The notes under the pieces are model-generated. The model was given only the letters and a program-made list of their open reading frames with translations. It was not told the DNA's origin and did not search any database. A stretch of DNA of 64,000 bases from Paenibacillus borealis (GTDB lineage: Bacteria > Bacillota > Bacilli > Paenibacillales > Paenibacillaceae): the NCBI RefSeq assembly GCF_000758665.1, contig NZ_CP009285.1, positions 4,402,001 to 4,466,000 of the forward strand, read 5' to 3'. The translations under genes were made by a program, and so were the position numbers. Positions 8,604-17,091 of the stretch are shown piece after piece (positions within the stretch are counted from its first letter, which is position 1; the number at the start of each line of letters is the position of its first letter).

Positions 8604-8637
8604 AAACCCGATTGCCCTACAAGAGGAAATCGGGTTT
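8604..8637 (+). terminator. Terminator after the surface-protein gene
   Basis: AAACCCGATT and AATCGGGTTT form a perfect 10-bp stem around a 14-base loop, 18 bases after the stop codon. Confidence 0.75.
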
Positions 8638-8794
8638 GTATCTATTCCAATCCTATTACTCCGCCGCGGGATTCATTTATCTCCGCACTAACTTTTTTCT
8701 CATCATTTGGTATTGTATCTATATTCTTGAACCGATTTAATAAAACCTTCATACGCCCGGTGGTGCTGTTGGCAAATTTGTGAACCTCAATCAA

Positions 8795-8831
8795 AAAAAG
8801 CTACCGCTTCTGAGTTCAGAGGCAGTAGCTT
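8795..8831 (-). terminator. Terminator of the patatin-like gene
   Basis: AAAAGCTACCGCTTCTG pairs with CAGAGGCAGTAGCTTTT at 15 of 17 positions. On the minus strand it ends in a T-run and lies a few bases after the stop of the lipase gene. Confidence 0.75.
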
Positions 8832-8835
8832 TTAT

Positions 8836-9816
8836 TCAATGGTAAATCCCGGACTCCTGTTGGAATTCATCCGAGAAAGGCTGAGCTGGTATCGCTGCAT
8901 GATTCTCTCTGAATTTATGCTTGTACGCTTCGAAATCCCACGTCTCGAGGAATTTATCTGCCGCAGTATGGCCGGATGTAAGTAAGAAATGCTTATCCTC
9001 TTCCGTCAATTCGAACTTGGTCGTCGTTACTTTTCCAGTGGGAATAAATACCGTCCGCACTTCCGCATGCTTGTCTACATGTCTTTGATCGTGAGCCTGC
9101 AGCATCGTTTTGAACATCCCTTTGAGTAATGAAAGCGGTCCATTAATGTCTATGGATTGGGCATACGTACGCTTTTCTGATAGTCTGAAACCAAATGTTG
9201 GCCACCGCGGAACTCCATCTACGTCGAATAGCCAGATCGGATAGTTACTAAGCATTCCTCCGTCCAGCATATAGTACGGCTTCTTCTGTAGCGGCGTATG
9301 CCAAATATAAGGTTGAAAGAAGAAAGGCAGCGTTGTGCTCATCCGTACTGCCGCAGCGATGGGGAAATCAGACGCCTTCAGACCATATTGAGGCAAATCA
9401 TTAGGGAAAACTACAATTCGTCCGTTGCTGATATTTGAGGCGATAATCGAAAGCTTTCCCTCGGGAATATCTCCAAACGTTACAACCTTCTTGCGCTTCA
9501 GCCACTCGGTCATTACCTGCTCTAAAATGTGATTGCTGTAAATGCCTGACTTCATCACTAACGGAAGCGTTTTGTTCAAGATGGGCAGGCTGTTCATTCT
9601 TGTACGTCCAAGCAGCTTCATATAATCCAGCGAGTTCATTAGCTCTCTGATTTCAGCACTGTTGAAGCCGCAGGCTAATAACGTTGCAACGATCGCACCA
9701 GCAGAAGTCCCTGCAAGTTTGTTCCAGGTGTATCCTCTTGCCTCCATCACCTCAATGGCTCCTACAAAAGCAATTCCCTTTACGCCGCCGCCTTCAAAGA
9801 CTGCATCTGCCTCCAC
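8836..9816 (-). CDS. Patatin-like phospholipase
   Basis: The 326-residue protein has all patatin hallmarks. The oxyanion loop EGGGVKGIAFVGA is at residues 8-20, the nucleophile elbow GTSAGAI is near 40, and the dyad aspartate lies in LDGGMLSNYPIWLF near 195. This family hydrolyses acyl esters of lipids with a Ser-Asp dyad. There is no signal peptide or membrane segment, so it is probably cytosolic or loosely membrane-bound. The start is GTG 9816 with AGGAGG eight bases upstream. The gene sits 75 bases after a GNAT gene on the same strand and ends at a strong terminator. The natural lipid substrate is unknown. Confidence 0.9.
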   Translation of the reverse strand: MEADAVFEGGGVKGIAFVGAIEVMEARGYTWNKLAGTSAGAIVATLLACGFNSAEIRELMNSLDYMKLLGRTRMNSLPILNKTLPLVMKSGIYSNHILEQVMTEWLKRKKVVTFGDIPEGKLSIIASNISNGRIVVFPNDLPQYGLKASDFPIAAAVRMSTTLPFFFQPYIWHTPLQKKPYYMLDGGMLSNYPIWLFDVDGVPRWPTFGFRLSEKRTYAQSIDINGPLSLLKGMFKTMLQAHDQRHVDKHAEVRTVFIPTGKVTTTKFELTEEDKHFLLTSGHTAADKFLETWDFEAYKHKFRENHAAIPAQPFSDEFQQESGIYH

Positions 9817-9891
9817 CTGCGTATCCTCCTGTTACAAATAGAATATTTATCTGTAAGTATGTGTTGGATACTCTGATTTATTCGCTTTCGC

Positions 9892-10446
9892 TCATCTCTG
9901 CGCCTCTGGATTAACAATCCCGTAATAAACAATATCCTCATAAGAATCGATCTTGTAAATATGATCCTTCAGTGTACCTTCATAGCTCATCCCGCATTTT
10001 TGCATGATTTTGCCGGATGCCGGATTGGATGCGAAATGGCGTGCGTATACCCGGTGATAATTCTTTTCTGTGAACACAAATTCAATAACTGCCCGGGCCG
10101 CTTCGGTTCCGTAACCTTGCCCCCAGTGTGCCTCTCCGATCCAGTATGCGAGCTCGCCATTATGATAAGACTGATGGTTAGAAATGCCTACTGCTCCATA
10201 CAACTGGCCGCTGGTCTTGTCTGTAATCGCAAATTCATACATCCGGTCCAGGTCAAAGTTCTGCTCATGAGTTGCCATCCAGGACACAGCGCATTCTAGT
10301 GGATACGGATACGGCAAGGTCAAGGTACTCCGGTATATATTGTAATTATTACAATAATCTCTAACTTCGTACGCATCCTCCGGTTGAAATAAACGCAGAA
10401 GCAATCTGTCCGTTTCAACGGTGCGGTCTATACGGTTATAGTTCAT
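9892..10446 (-). CDS. GNAT acetyltransferase, RimJ/RimL type
   Basis: This protein of 184 residues begins with the TDRLLLRLFQPEDAYEV strand-helix typical of the RimJ/RimL branch. It contains the acetyl-CoA binding segment YWIGEAHWGQGYGTEAARAV at about 105-125 and ends with NPASGKIMQKCGMSYEGTL, where an asparagine contacts CoA. Family members acetylate N-termini of ribosomal proteins or small amines. I place the start at ATG 10446 because AAGGAG is eight bases upstream; an ATG six bases earlier would sit too close to it. The next gene downstream is the patatin-like lipase, and they may share a transcript. Confidence 0.88.
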   Translation of the reverse strand: MNYNRIDRTVETDRLLLRLFQPEDAYEVRDYCNNYNIYRSTLTLPYPYPLECAVSWMATHEQNFDLDRMYEFAITDKTSGQLYGAVGISNHQSYHNGELAYWIGEAHWGQGYGTEAARAVIEFVFTEKNYHRVYARHFASNPASGKIMQKCGMSYEGTLKDHIYKIDSYEDIVYYGIVNPEAQR

Positions 10447-10474
10447 GGCCATTTCTCCTTAGATTGATACAAAC

Positions 10475-10525
10475 AAAAAAGCGGATGCACCAGGACCGTG
10501 AAACCAGCCCTAGACTGCCGCTTTT
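10475..10525 (-). terminator. Terminator of the small membrane protein gene
   Basis: AAAAGCGG and CCGCTTTT pair at the base of a longer hairpin. The minus-strand copy ends in CTTTTTTG, just after the stop at 10537. Confidence 0.55.
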
Positions 10526-10536
10526 GGTGAAACAAA

Positions 10537-10728
10537 TCAAAAGATCCACATGATCACTAAAATGAAAAAGGCAATGACAGCTACTGCGATAACCAGATCG
10601 GATATCTGTCTCCATAGACCCGGAGGTCCTTCGGTGTGATACTTCTGCGCATTCACGTCATGGTTGGCTTTATGACCGCCAGGATCATTTGAATTCATGG
10701 GGGGCCCCCCATTAAAGAATTCTGCCAT
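10537..10728 (-). CDS. Small single-pass membrane protein
   Basis: A 63-residue protein starts at ATG 10728 with a perfect AAAAGGAGGTGATC ribosome binding site. The N-terminal 40 residues are polar and rich in Gly, Pro, Asn and His (FFNGGPPMNSNDPGG). The last 20 residues form one transmembrane helix (VIAVAVIAFFILVIMWIF), so it would be a tail-anchored protein. It has its own terminator. I do not recognise a family. The strong translation signal argues that it is a real, expressed gene. Confidence 0.7.
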   Translation of the reverse strand: MAEFFNGGPPMNSNDPGGHKANHDVNAQKYHTEGPPGLWRQISDLVIAVAVIAFFILVIMWIF

Positions 10729-10824
10729 GAGATCACCTCCTTTTCCATGATTATACACCATTTAATCTCATTTATGGCAAATGAATAGCCTGCAATAATT
10801 GAAATAAACACCTCCTAAAATGAA

Positions 10825-10866
10825 AAAACAGGCCAAGAATCAGAGATGATTCCTAACCTGCTTTAT
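10825..10866 (-). terminator. Terminator at the end of the Bce-like operon
   Basis: An outer stem (AAACAGG with CCTGCTTT) and a perfect inner stem (GAATCA-GAGA-TGATTC) lie 29 bases after the permease stop. The minus-strand copy ends in TTTTTT. It probably marks the downstream end of the whole cluster transcript. Confidence 0.75.
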
Positions 10867-10894
10867 TGCCAGCCATACTTAAAATAAAGAATAC

Positions 10895-12853
10895 TTATGC
10901 CGCACGGGTCAACTTTCGGACAACCTCCTGGCTGTACTTGCGCTTGGTAATGAAGTAAAAGCTGAGCTGGAATACGAAATAGATGGCGACCACAATCGTT
11001 GTGTTCTTCATGAATTCCCCAATGATGTCTGACCCGCTCATGACGTGGGTGATCAGATAGATGAAGCAGTAGCCGAAGATGCTGCCCAGCAGCAGCGGAA
11101 CAAAGAAGGTGATGAGCAGCTCTGCCGATACTACCGACCTTATCTCCTTATCACTGATTCCAATCTTATACAGCTTGCGGAAAAAGACGGTGGCGTTCCC
11201 GATTTCGGTATATTGCTTGAAATACAGCACCATTCCCCCTGCTACAAAAAACAGCACGCCGATTAGCGAGGTGACGAACACGAAGAGTGAATAGTTCTTC
11301 TTCAGCTCCTTGTAGGCATCCACTTTGGAGGCTACCGCAAACATTTGCCCGCTTCCATCCTTATCCGTAGCATTCAGCGTATCCTTGAGCTTTTGGACAA
11401 CCCCTTCTGTCCCTTTCCAGGCTGTAAAATCAATTCCGTAGTGGGTACCCATTGCATTCGGGCTTACCTTGGACTCCATATTCTTGTAATCCTCATTGCT
11501 TACTACAATCCCTGAGCTAGTTGGATAAGAGCTCGCTGTGGCAAACCAATCCCCGTGATAGGATGATTTCACCTTGTAATTGAAGGTTTGTGTGCCATCC
11601 GTGAATTGAATCGCCTCCCCTTCGCCAATGCCATGGGTGCCCGGCTCCCAGGCCGTAACAATATTAAGTACTTCCCCGGCACCGACCGTTACCTTCTCCC
11701 CGGTCAGAGAGTTGTACATGTCCTGTGACACAATCGGCTTCGTCTTCAGGATATCGTATTTATCTCCTTCCAGATTCATTTTGAGATTCAGGAAGCTGGT
11801 CTCCTGGATCGACTTCAGCGGCTCGGAGGACTGCTTCAGCACCTGCTCCAATTGTCCGCTCTCCAGCACATGCACGCCGGCTACCGAGATATACTCGATA
11901 TCATACTTATTTCGTTCCGCGATGCTCTCCGACAGCTGCAGCAGCGAGAATGGCGAAGCAACAAGAAAGATTGTCATCCCGCTGAGAATGCTCAGAATGA
12001 ACATAATCCGCTTGTTCTGATTGAATTTGTGATTGATTTCGGTGATGGACAGGATATGCCGGTAATAGAATTTCTTATTCTTCAGGAAGCTGATCAATGT
12101 GTTCCCAAGATGGGAGATGACCATGTAGATCCCGATGAAGCTAAGCAGGATATAGGTAATAATCATAAAGGGATTCGTATTCAGACTTTCGTGATTTGAG
12201 ATTACCACCAGGAAGATGATCGAGGCCACAACCAGCCCCACTCCCACCAGCCCAAGCCGGGTGTCACTTGTCTTCGCCTGGTTATCCTGCTTTCGGGAAT
12301 CCTTCATCAGGTCTGCGATGTCCAGCTTACCGACCTTTACACTTGAAATCATCTGTGAGGCGGCAAAAATCACGGTAAATACAACCGCAGTGACGATGAA
12401 GCTTGCCGCGCTGAGTGAGTAGGACACGCCTTGCAGATCCAGCAGATCGATCGCCACATTCTGGAACAGCCGTGAAAAGATCGCGCCAGTGATAATTCCC
12501 GCAATGAGCGAGGAGACACTGATAATCAGATTCTCCAGCAGGATAATCTTCTGCAGATCGTTCTTATGCATCCCGAGCGACATAAAGATGGCAAATTCCT
12601 TGCTTCTCGACTTGATGAACGAGGAATGCGCATAGTTGATGAAGAACACCGAGAACAGGGTCAGTGCAGCCAGACTCAGCATCAGCACAATCTGGATCAC
12701 ATCCTCTGTCGCCCCTTCCCGGATGCTGTTATTGAACAGCAAGGCCGCATAGAGGAAAAAGATCGTAATCGCAAAGGCGCTGCAAATGAAATAGGAGAAG
12801 AAATTCCGCACATTGCGTTTGAAGTTCTTAATCGTGACATCTCTAAAGGTCAT
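10895..12853 (-). CDS. Bce-type ABC transporter permease
   Basis: The 652-residue protein matches BceB-type permeases in size and plan. Ten membrane helices are visible, with an FtsX-like pair of blocks. Between helices 7 and 8 there is a large extracellular domain of about 200 residues (from roughly SESIAERNKYD to DAYKELKKNYS). This domain is the part that recognises the antibiotic-target complex in known systems. Bce transporters free lipid II-cycle intermediates from peptide antibiotics and also act as the sensor for their kinase. The start is ATG 12853 with GGAGGGG upstream, overlapping the ATPase gene by 11 bases. Its place at the end of the biosynthetic locus suggests self-resistance. 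Confidence 0.9.
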   Translation of the reverse strand: MTFRDVTIKNFKRNVRNFFSYFICSAFAITIFFLYAALLFNNSIREGATEDVIQIVLMLSLAALTLFSVFFINYAHSSFIKSRSKEFAIFMSLGMHKNDLQKIILLENLIISVSSLIAGIITGAIFSRLFQNVAIDLLDLQGVSYSLSAASFIVTAVVFTVIFAASQMISSVKVGKLDIADLMKDSRKQDNQAKTSDTRLGLVGVGLVVASIIFLVVISNHESLNTNPFMIITYILLSFIGIYMVISHLGNTLISFLKNKKFYYRHILSITEINHKFNQNKRIMFILSILSGMTIFLVASPFSLLQLSESIAERNKYDIEYISVAGVHVLESGQLEQVLKQSSEPLKSIQETSFLNLKMNLEGDKYDILKTKPIVSQDMYNSLTGEKVTVGAGEVLNIVTAWEPGTHGIGEGEAIQFTDGTQTFNYKVKSSYHGDWFATASSYPTSSGIVVSNEDYKNMESKVSPNAMGTHYGIDFTAWKGTEGVVQKLKDTLNATDKDGSGQMFAVASKVDAYKELKKNYSLFVFVTSLIGVLFFVAGGMVLYFKQYTEIGNATVFFRKLYKIGISDKEIRSVVSAELLITFFVPLLLGSIFGYCFIYLITHVMSGSDIIGEFMKNTTIVVAIYFVFQLSFYFITKRKYSQEVVRKLTRAA

Positions 12854-13610
12854 TTCGTTCCCCTCCGATGATCGCCAGGCAGTCGAGGATTTGATCAAAA
12901 AACTCCTTGCGGACCCCGCTGCTGACAATCTCCATGCTGATTGCGCCATCCTTGATGAAGATGATCTTTTTGCAGAAGCTCGCGGCGAAGGCGTCATGGG
13001 TCACCATCAGGATGGTGCTCTCCCGTTCCTGGTTCATCTTCTCGATGCATTTCATTACCGCAGTGGAGGACTTGGAATCCAGGTTGCCTGTCGGCTCATC
13101 GGCGAAAATAATATCCGGATCATTCACGAGCGCCCGGCTGACCGCCACCCGCTGCTGCTGACCGCCAGAAATGTTGTAGGGATACTTGCCGGCAATTTCT
13201 TCAATGCCCAGCAGCTTCATAATCTCTTCACTTTTGGCTTCCATTTGCGCTTTGTCCCGCTTATCAAGGATCATGGGCAGCATGACGTTCTCCTTCAGTG
13301 TCAGACTGTCCATCAGATTGAATTCCTGGAAGACAAAGCCGAGATGCTGTCTGCGGAAGAGCGCCATTTCATTCTTATCCAGGGAGGTGATGTTCTTGCC
13401 CCCGATATAAACCTCGCCGTAGCTCGGCTTACCAATGCCGCTCAGGATATTCAGCAATGTGGTTTTGCCGCTGCCCGAAGGACCCATGATGCCGATAAAC
13501 TCCCCCTTCTCTACGTTAAAGCTGACCGAATCCAGCGCCACTGTGGAATTCTCACCGTTCTGCACACCATAAACCTTCTTAACCTCTTTGACTTCCAGTA
13601 CTACGCTCAC
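12843..13610 (-). CDS. Bce-type ABC transporter ATPase
   Basis: This is a 255-residue MacB/BceA-like ATP-binding protein. Walker A reads GPSGSGKTTLL, the Q-loop LGFVFQEFNLMDSLT, the signature SGGQQQRVAVSRAL, and Walker B IIFADEPTGNLD followed by an H-loop (MVTHD). I use GTG 13610, preceded by GGGAG, which gives the normal BceA length; a longer frame to 13646 has no site. The gene follows the kinase gene after an 87-base gap, in which I could not identify a firm promoter, and overlaps the permease start. It powers the downstream permease. Confidence 0.92.
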   Translation of the reverse strand: MSVVLEVKEVKKVYGVQNGENSTVALDSVSFNVEKGEFIGIMGPSGSGKTTLLNILSGIGKPSYGEVYIGGKNITSLDKNEMALFRRQHLGFVFQEFNLMDSLTLKENVMLPMILDKRDKAQMEAKSEEIMKLLGIEEIAGKYPYNISGGQQQRVAVSRALVNDPDIIFADEPTGNLDSKSSTAVMKCIEKMNQERESTILMVTHDAFAASFCKKIIFIKDGAISMEIVSSGVRKEFFDQILDCLAIIGGERNDL

Positions 13611-13697
13611 AGTTTCATCTCCCGTTTGTCGTGTATTTATCCTCAATTACAGCTTATAGCTTCATTGTAGTAGACACTGGAATCCATATCCATCCAT

Positions 13698-14729
13698 TTA
13701 CCTTACGTTTTCTTTCATTTTTGAAAGGTAAGAAATCTGCACCTCAGTGCCTTGGTTGACTTCCGAGGTGATCGTGAGGCGGTGGCCCAGCTTCCTGGCT
13801 ATTTCCGAGCAGACGTAGAGGCCGATGCCTGTCGCCTGATGGTGGGTACGGCCGTTTTTTCCGGTGAAAAAGGGCTGGAAGACCCGCTGAAGATCGACGG
13901 GCTCAATGCCGATGCCCTCATCCTTGATGGACAACACCACCTGGTCGCCCCGCTGCCCAATGCGGAAGTGGATGGGCTTCGCCTCTTCGCCAGGGTTGGA
14001 GTATTTGATCGCATTGGAGATGATCTGATCGAGCATCGCCGTGTTCCATTTGCTGTCCGTCATGACCGTGATACGCTCGTCCTCACATTCGATAACCGGG
14101 TAGACATGATTGTAGATATATTGATTCCGCTTACTGTTAATCAGGCTTCTGAGTGATTCCAGCAGGTTGATAGGCTCCGGATTATAATCCCGGGTGAAAT
14201 GCTCCAGGCGGAAAAACTTAAGCATCTGGTTCAGCATACTGAGGAGCTTATCCTTCTCTTCCTCCACATGCTGCAGGGCCAGGGCATAGCCCGTGGGATT
14301 CAGCTTGTAGTTCTGCAGAATGAGGTCGATGACTGACAAGGGAGTTTTGAGATTATGTATCCACTGGGAGATGAATTTATGGGTGTTGTCGGCCTGGGCT
14401 TTGACCTCATAGATCTGGTCCTGATAGCTATGGTGTATCCGGTGAATGAGCTGAATGGCAGCTTGCTGCTCGCACGAAAAGCTCTTCTCTTCAATCTCGA
14501 TATTCTCGGATAACCGCTGAATTTCCCGGTTGGTGGAGATATATTTGATCAAGCGGAAGCACATAAATATGATAAAAACGTAAAAATAAATGCTGAGCAG
14601 GTACATGAGCTGGATATTGCTGCTGATAAAGAAATTGCAGTATACACTCACCAGGATATGACTTAGAAAATAGACAAGGGTAAACGCCAGATGATCGCGC
14701 ATGAAATCCCGAAACAGCTTAATGCTCAC
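13698..14729 (-). CDS. BceS-like intramembrane-sensing histidine kinase
   Basis: The 343-residue kinase has two membrane helices near the N-terminus (about 15-35 and 40-60) with only a few residues between them, so it has no extracellular sensor. This is typical of BceS kinases, which are told about antibiotic stress by the partner transporter. The H-box is FISQWIHNLKTPLSVIDL with the phosphorylated His at about 125. The ATP-binding part shows ISNAIKYSNPGEEAKP (N-box), DEGIGIEP (G1), FFTGKNG (F) and ATGIGLYVC (G2). It starts with GTG 14729, overlapping the regulator stop by four bases. Confidence 0.92.
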   Translation of the reverse strand: MSIKLFRDFMRDHLAFTLVYFLSHILVSVYCNFFISSNIQLMYLLSIYFYVFIIFMCFRLIKYISTNREIQRLSENIEIEEKSFSCEQQAAIQLIHRIHHSYQDQIYEVKAQADNTHKFISQWIHNLKTPLSVIDLILQNYKLNPTGYALALQHVEEEKDKLLSMLNQMLKFFRLEHFTRDYNPEPINLLESLRSLINSKRNQYIYNHVYPVIECEDERITVMTDSKWNTAMLDQIISNAIKYSNPGEEAKPIHFRIGQRGDQVVLSIKDEGIGIEPVDLQRVFQPFFTGKNGRTHHQATGIGLYVCSEIARKLGHRLTITSEVNQGTEVQISYLSKMKENVR

Positions 14730-15430
14730 TGGCGGGTCCCTCCGATCATAGCCGAATCAAAAATATAACCCACGCCCCGTTTGACTTTGATCACATCCTG
14801 AAAGCCGAGACTGGCCAGCTTGCTTTTGACCCGGGTGACATTGACTGTCAGCGTATTATCCACGACGAAATGCACATCATCCCACAGCTCTCCCAGCAGT
14901 TCTTCCCTGGTGACAATGGTATCCATATTCTCCATCAGCTTCTTCAGCAGCTTATATTCATTCTTGCTGAGCTCTTCTACGGCTCCCTTGCAGGAAATGC
15001 TAAAATTGCGGTCATCCAGATGAATCGGCAGCGGTTCTTTCTCCGGCTCCGGCTTGCCTGCATATTCCCCGTAATTCCGGCGCATGATCGCCATAATCTT
15101 CGCCAGCAGCACTTGAATATTCAGCGGCTTCACGATATAATCGTCCGCCCCCAGCTCCATGCTAAGCACCTGGCTGGATTCCTCATCCCTTGCAGAGATC
15201 ACAATAATCGGCACCGTTGTCTTCCTTCTGAATACCCGGCAATAGTAGAACCCGTCATAATAAGGCAAATTCAGGTCAAGCAGCACAAGCTGCGGCGCTT
15301 CCTGCTCGAAGATCTTCTCCACCTGCTGAAAATCTGCAACCTCCACCACTTCATAGCTGTATTTGCGCAGGATATCGGTCATCAGGGTTCTGATTTTGAT
15401 ATCATCCTCGACGATCATGATCTTGAACAA
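14726..15430 (-). CDS. OmpR/BceR-type response regulator
   Basis: The protein has a receiver domain (phospho-acceptor Asp in LVLLDLNLPYYDGF at about 50, conserved Thr/Ser in IIVISAR and Lys in DYIVKPLN) and a winged-helix DNA-binding domain (LSKNEYKLLKKLMENMDTIV, ELWDDVHFVVDNTLTVNV). I prefer a TTG start at 15430, because GAGGTGA lies five bases before it and the protein then begins FKIMIVEDD; a GTG at 15439 directly abuts the same site. It is 36-45 bases after the last biosynthetic ACP gene, so it may be co-transcribed with the cluster. The expected target is the promoter of the ABC genes. Confidence 0.92.
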   Translation of the reverse strand: MFKIMIVEDDIKIRTLMTDILRKYSYEVVEVADFQQVEKIFEQEAPQLVLLDLNLPYYDGFYYCRVFRRKTTVPIIVISARDEESSQVLSMELGADDYIVKPLNIQVLLAKIMAIMRRNYGEYAGKPEPEKEPLPIHLDDRNFSISCKGAVEELSKNEYKLLKKLMENMDTIVTREELLGELWDDVHFVVDNTLTVNVTRVKSKLASLGFQDVIKVKRGVGYIFDSAMIGGTRQ

Positions 15431-15475
15431 TTGGCTCACCTCTTAGCAGCCCGGGCAGTCCTGAGACAATCGCAG

Positions 15476-15724
15476 TTATGATGCCTCCGCCAGCTTATTA
15501 TCGATAAACCCGATAATTGTGGCAATGCTCGCGAAGTGGTCATGTATCAGTTCCTCGGGCAGAATAATAATCTTGAATTCCTGCTCCAATCTGGCAACCA
15601 GATCCAGGAGACCCAGGGAGGTCAATAATCTGGACTCGAAAATATCGGTGTCCAGGCGCAGCTCCCCGGCCGGAATACGGGTCAGACCCGCTACGATCAT
15701 TGTAACTTGTTCTGTGATTTTCAT
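15476..15724 (-). CDS. Discrete acyl carrier protein
   Basis: An 82-residue carrier protein. The phosphopantetheine Ser is in RLLTSLGLLDLV (about residue 36), where the usual Asp before it is Thr. The helix after it (LVARLEQEFKIIILPEELIHDHF) fits an ACP/PCP fold. Its start overlaps the stop of the radical SAM gene by four bases (ATGA), so the two are translationally coupled. It may carry the substrate of the radical SAM enzyme or the cysteinyl unit; this is inference from position only. Confidence 0.8.
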   Translation of the reverse strand: MKITEQVTMIVAGLTRIPAGELRLDTDIFESRLLTSLGLLDLVARLEQEFKIIILPEELIHDHFASIATIIGFIDNKLAEAS

Positions 15725-17091
15725 ATACTATTTTCTCCATTCCTGGTGGATTTGTAGTAGGGATCAAAAACATGGGCAATAGCCCGGATAAAGTACGTAC
15801 CGGTAAGGGTTACTGTAATTCGCGGAGAGTCCGCACCCAGCAGCAGGCCATCCTTCTCCATGCCCCTAAGCACGATCAGCTCCTCCTGAAAATAAGAGTC
15901 AAAATCGATACCGAAGCTGTCCTGGAGCGCTATCTTGTCAATCGGGTTACCGCCGAGCAGCTGCTTCAAAATGACCTCCTCGCGAAGGGCATCGTCTCCG
16001 GTCAAACGATGGGTCCTGCCGGTCTCGACAGGAAGCCTGCTCAGCTCAAGCGCTGCATGGTAACGATCCATCGCCGCGACATTCTTATAATAGAGCCCGC
16101 CGATCTTGCTGACCGCCGACTTGCCCAGACCGAGCAGTTGCTGGCTGCTTCTCTCGGAGGAGCCCATGAAATCGCGGACCACATGCGTTCCGGGATGCTT
16201 CTCCCGCCCGTTGTTGCGGATAAAGGTATCACTGCCCATCTCGGTGTAGTCCCGGGATAAATACTGGCGGGCCAGCTCGAACAGGCGGGACACCATATAA
16301 TTGTTAGGCAGGCTGAGATGCGGGATTTTGCGCTGCAGCGGGTAAATGGCCGGATAATGGGCATAGGGAAAAGCCACGATTTTATCGGGGGCGATCCGTA
16401 CGATCTCCTGCAATGTGCGCTCGAATTCCCCCAGTCCCTGAAAAAGCAGGCCATAGCATAAATCCACATTGACGGTGAAGCCCATGCTCCGGGCAAGGCC
16501 GATAATTTCCCGCGTATCCTCAAGATCGCATTCCCGGTGAATGGCATTCAGCACCCGGGGATCAAAGTCCTGAATGCCAAAGCTGATATAGTTAAACCCT
16601 AGTGTCTTCAGCAGCCGCAGCTTGCCTTCGGTAACAATCTGCTTGTCCGGGTAAGCCTCCAGCTTTATTCTGGCGTTATCTTCAAAATCCACATAATGAG
16701 TTATAATTCCGTACAGCCGCTCGATCTGCCGTTCATTTAAATAAGCCGGAGTCCCCCCGCCCCAGTGAAGATTGCCGGATTTCAGCTTCCGGGCACGGCC
16801 GGAGAGCTTAAGTGACAGCTCCTGCTCCAGCGCATCAATGTAATGATCCTTGTCTTCATCCTTACCGCTCAGTACCCGGTCACAGCAGCAGTAGTAGCAG
16901 ATGGACTTGCAGAACGGAATATGCACATACACCTGTGCCTCTTCGATTTCGTTAAGCTCCAGAGCTATAGCGGACTCGTCTGCAGGCTGGCGCCAGTGGC
17001 TGTCCACCGGATAACTTAAATACATGGGAAGGTTGTATTCGTTGTACTTTTGCGATAAATAATGCAGCTGATTCTGAATGGTCTGATTCAC
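15721..17091 (-). CDS. HemN-like radical SAM enzyme
   Basis: This 456-residue protein (GTG 17091, GTGA overlap with the NRPS stop) has the complete HemN cluster motif at residues 61-70 in VYVHIPFCKSICYYCCCD. It keeps a fourth Cys, as in true coproporphyrinogen dehydrogenases, as well as LHWGGGTPAYL and the late LLGLGKSAVSKIGGLYYKN region. The HemN segment that normally reads like 'GMDHF' is GSDTF here, and the following loop (REKHPGTHVVRDFMGSSERSSQQ) is altered. In biosynthetic loci HemN relatives act as cyclopropanases or methyltransferases. No heme genes are nearby. I infer tailoring of an ACP-bound intermediate; a heme role is the alternative. Confidence 0.82.
   Translation of the reverse strand: MNQTIQNQLHYLSQKYNEYNLPMYLSYPVDSHWRQPADESAIALELNEIEEAQVYVHIPFCKSICYYCCCDRVLSGKDEDKDHYIDALEQELSLKLSGRARKLKSGNLHWGGGTPAYLNERQIERLYGIITHYVDFEDNARIKLEAYPDKQIVTEGKLRLLKTLGFNYISFGIQDFDPRVLNAIHRECDLEDTREIIGLARSMGFTVNVDLCYGLLFQGLGEFERTLQEIVRIAPDKIVAFPYAHYPAIYPLQRKIPHLSLPNNYMVSRLFELARQYLSRDYTEMGSDTFIRNNGREKHPGTHVVRDFMGSSERSSQQLLGLGKSAVSKIGGLYYKNVAAMDRYHAALELSRLPVETGRTHRLTGDDALREEVILKQLLGGNPIDKIALQDSFGIDFDSYFQEELIVLRGMEKDGLLLGADSPRITVTLTGTYFIRAIAHVFDPYYKSTRNGENSI

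Noticed and set aside
12813..13670. 285-codon plus-strand frame
   Set aside because: Complement of the ABC ATPase gene, whose Walker and signature motifs are intact.
13611..13697. Possible BceR operator and promoter before the ABC genes
   Set aside because: There is a small AGCT-ATA-AGCT symmetry and a TATAAG, but no convincing -35 box or family operator could be placed.
15721..17091. Annotation as heme-biosynthesis HemN
   Set aside because: The cysteine motif fits, but the altered substrate region, the overlap with an NRPS gene and an ACP gene, and the absence of heme genes favour a pathway role; I kept the neutral name.
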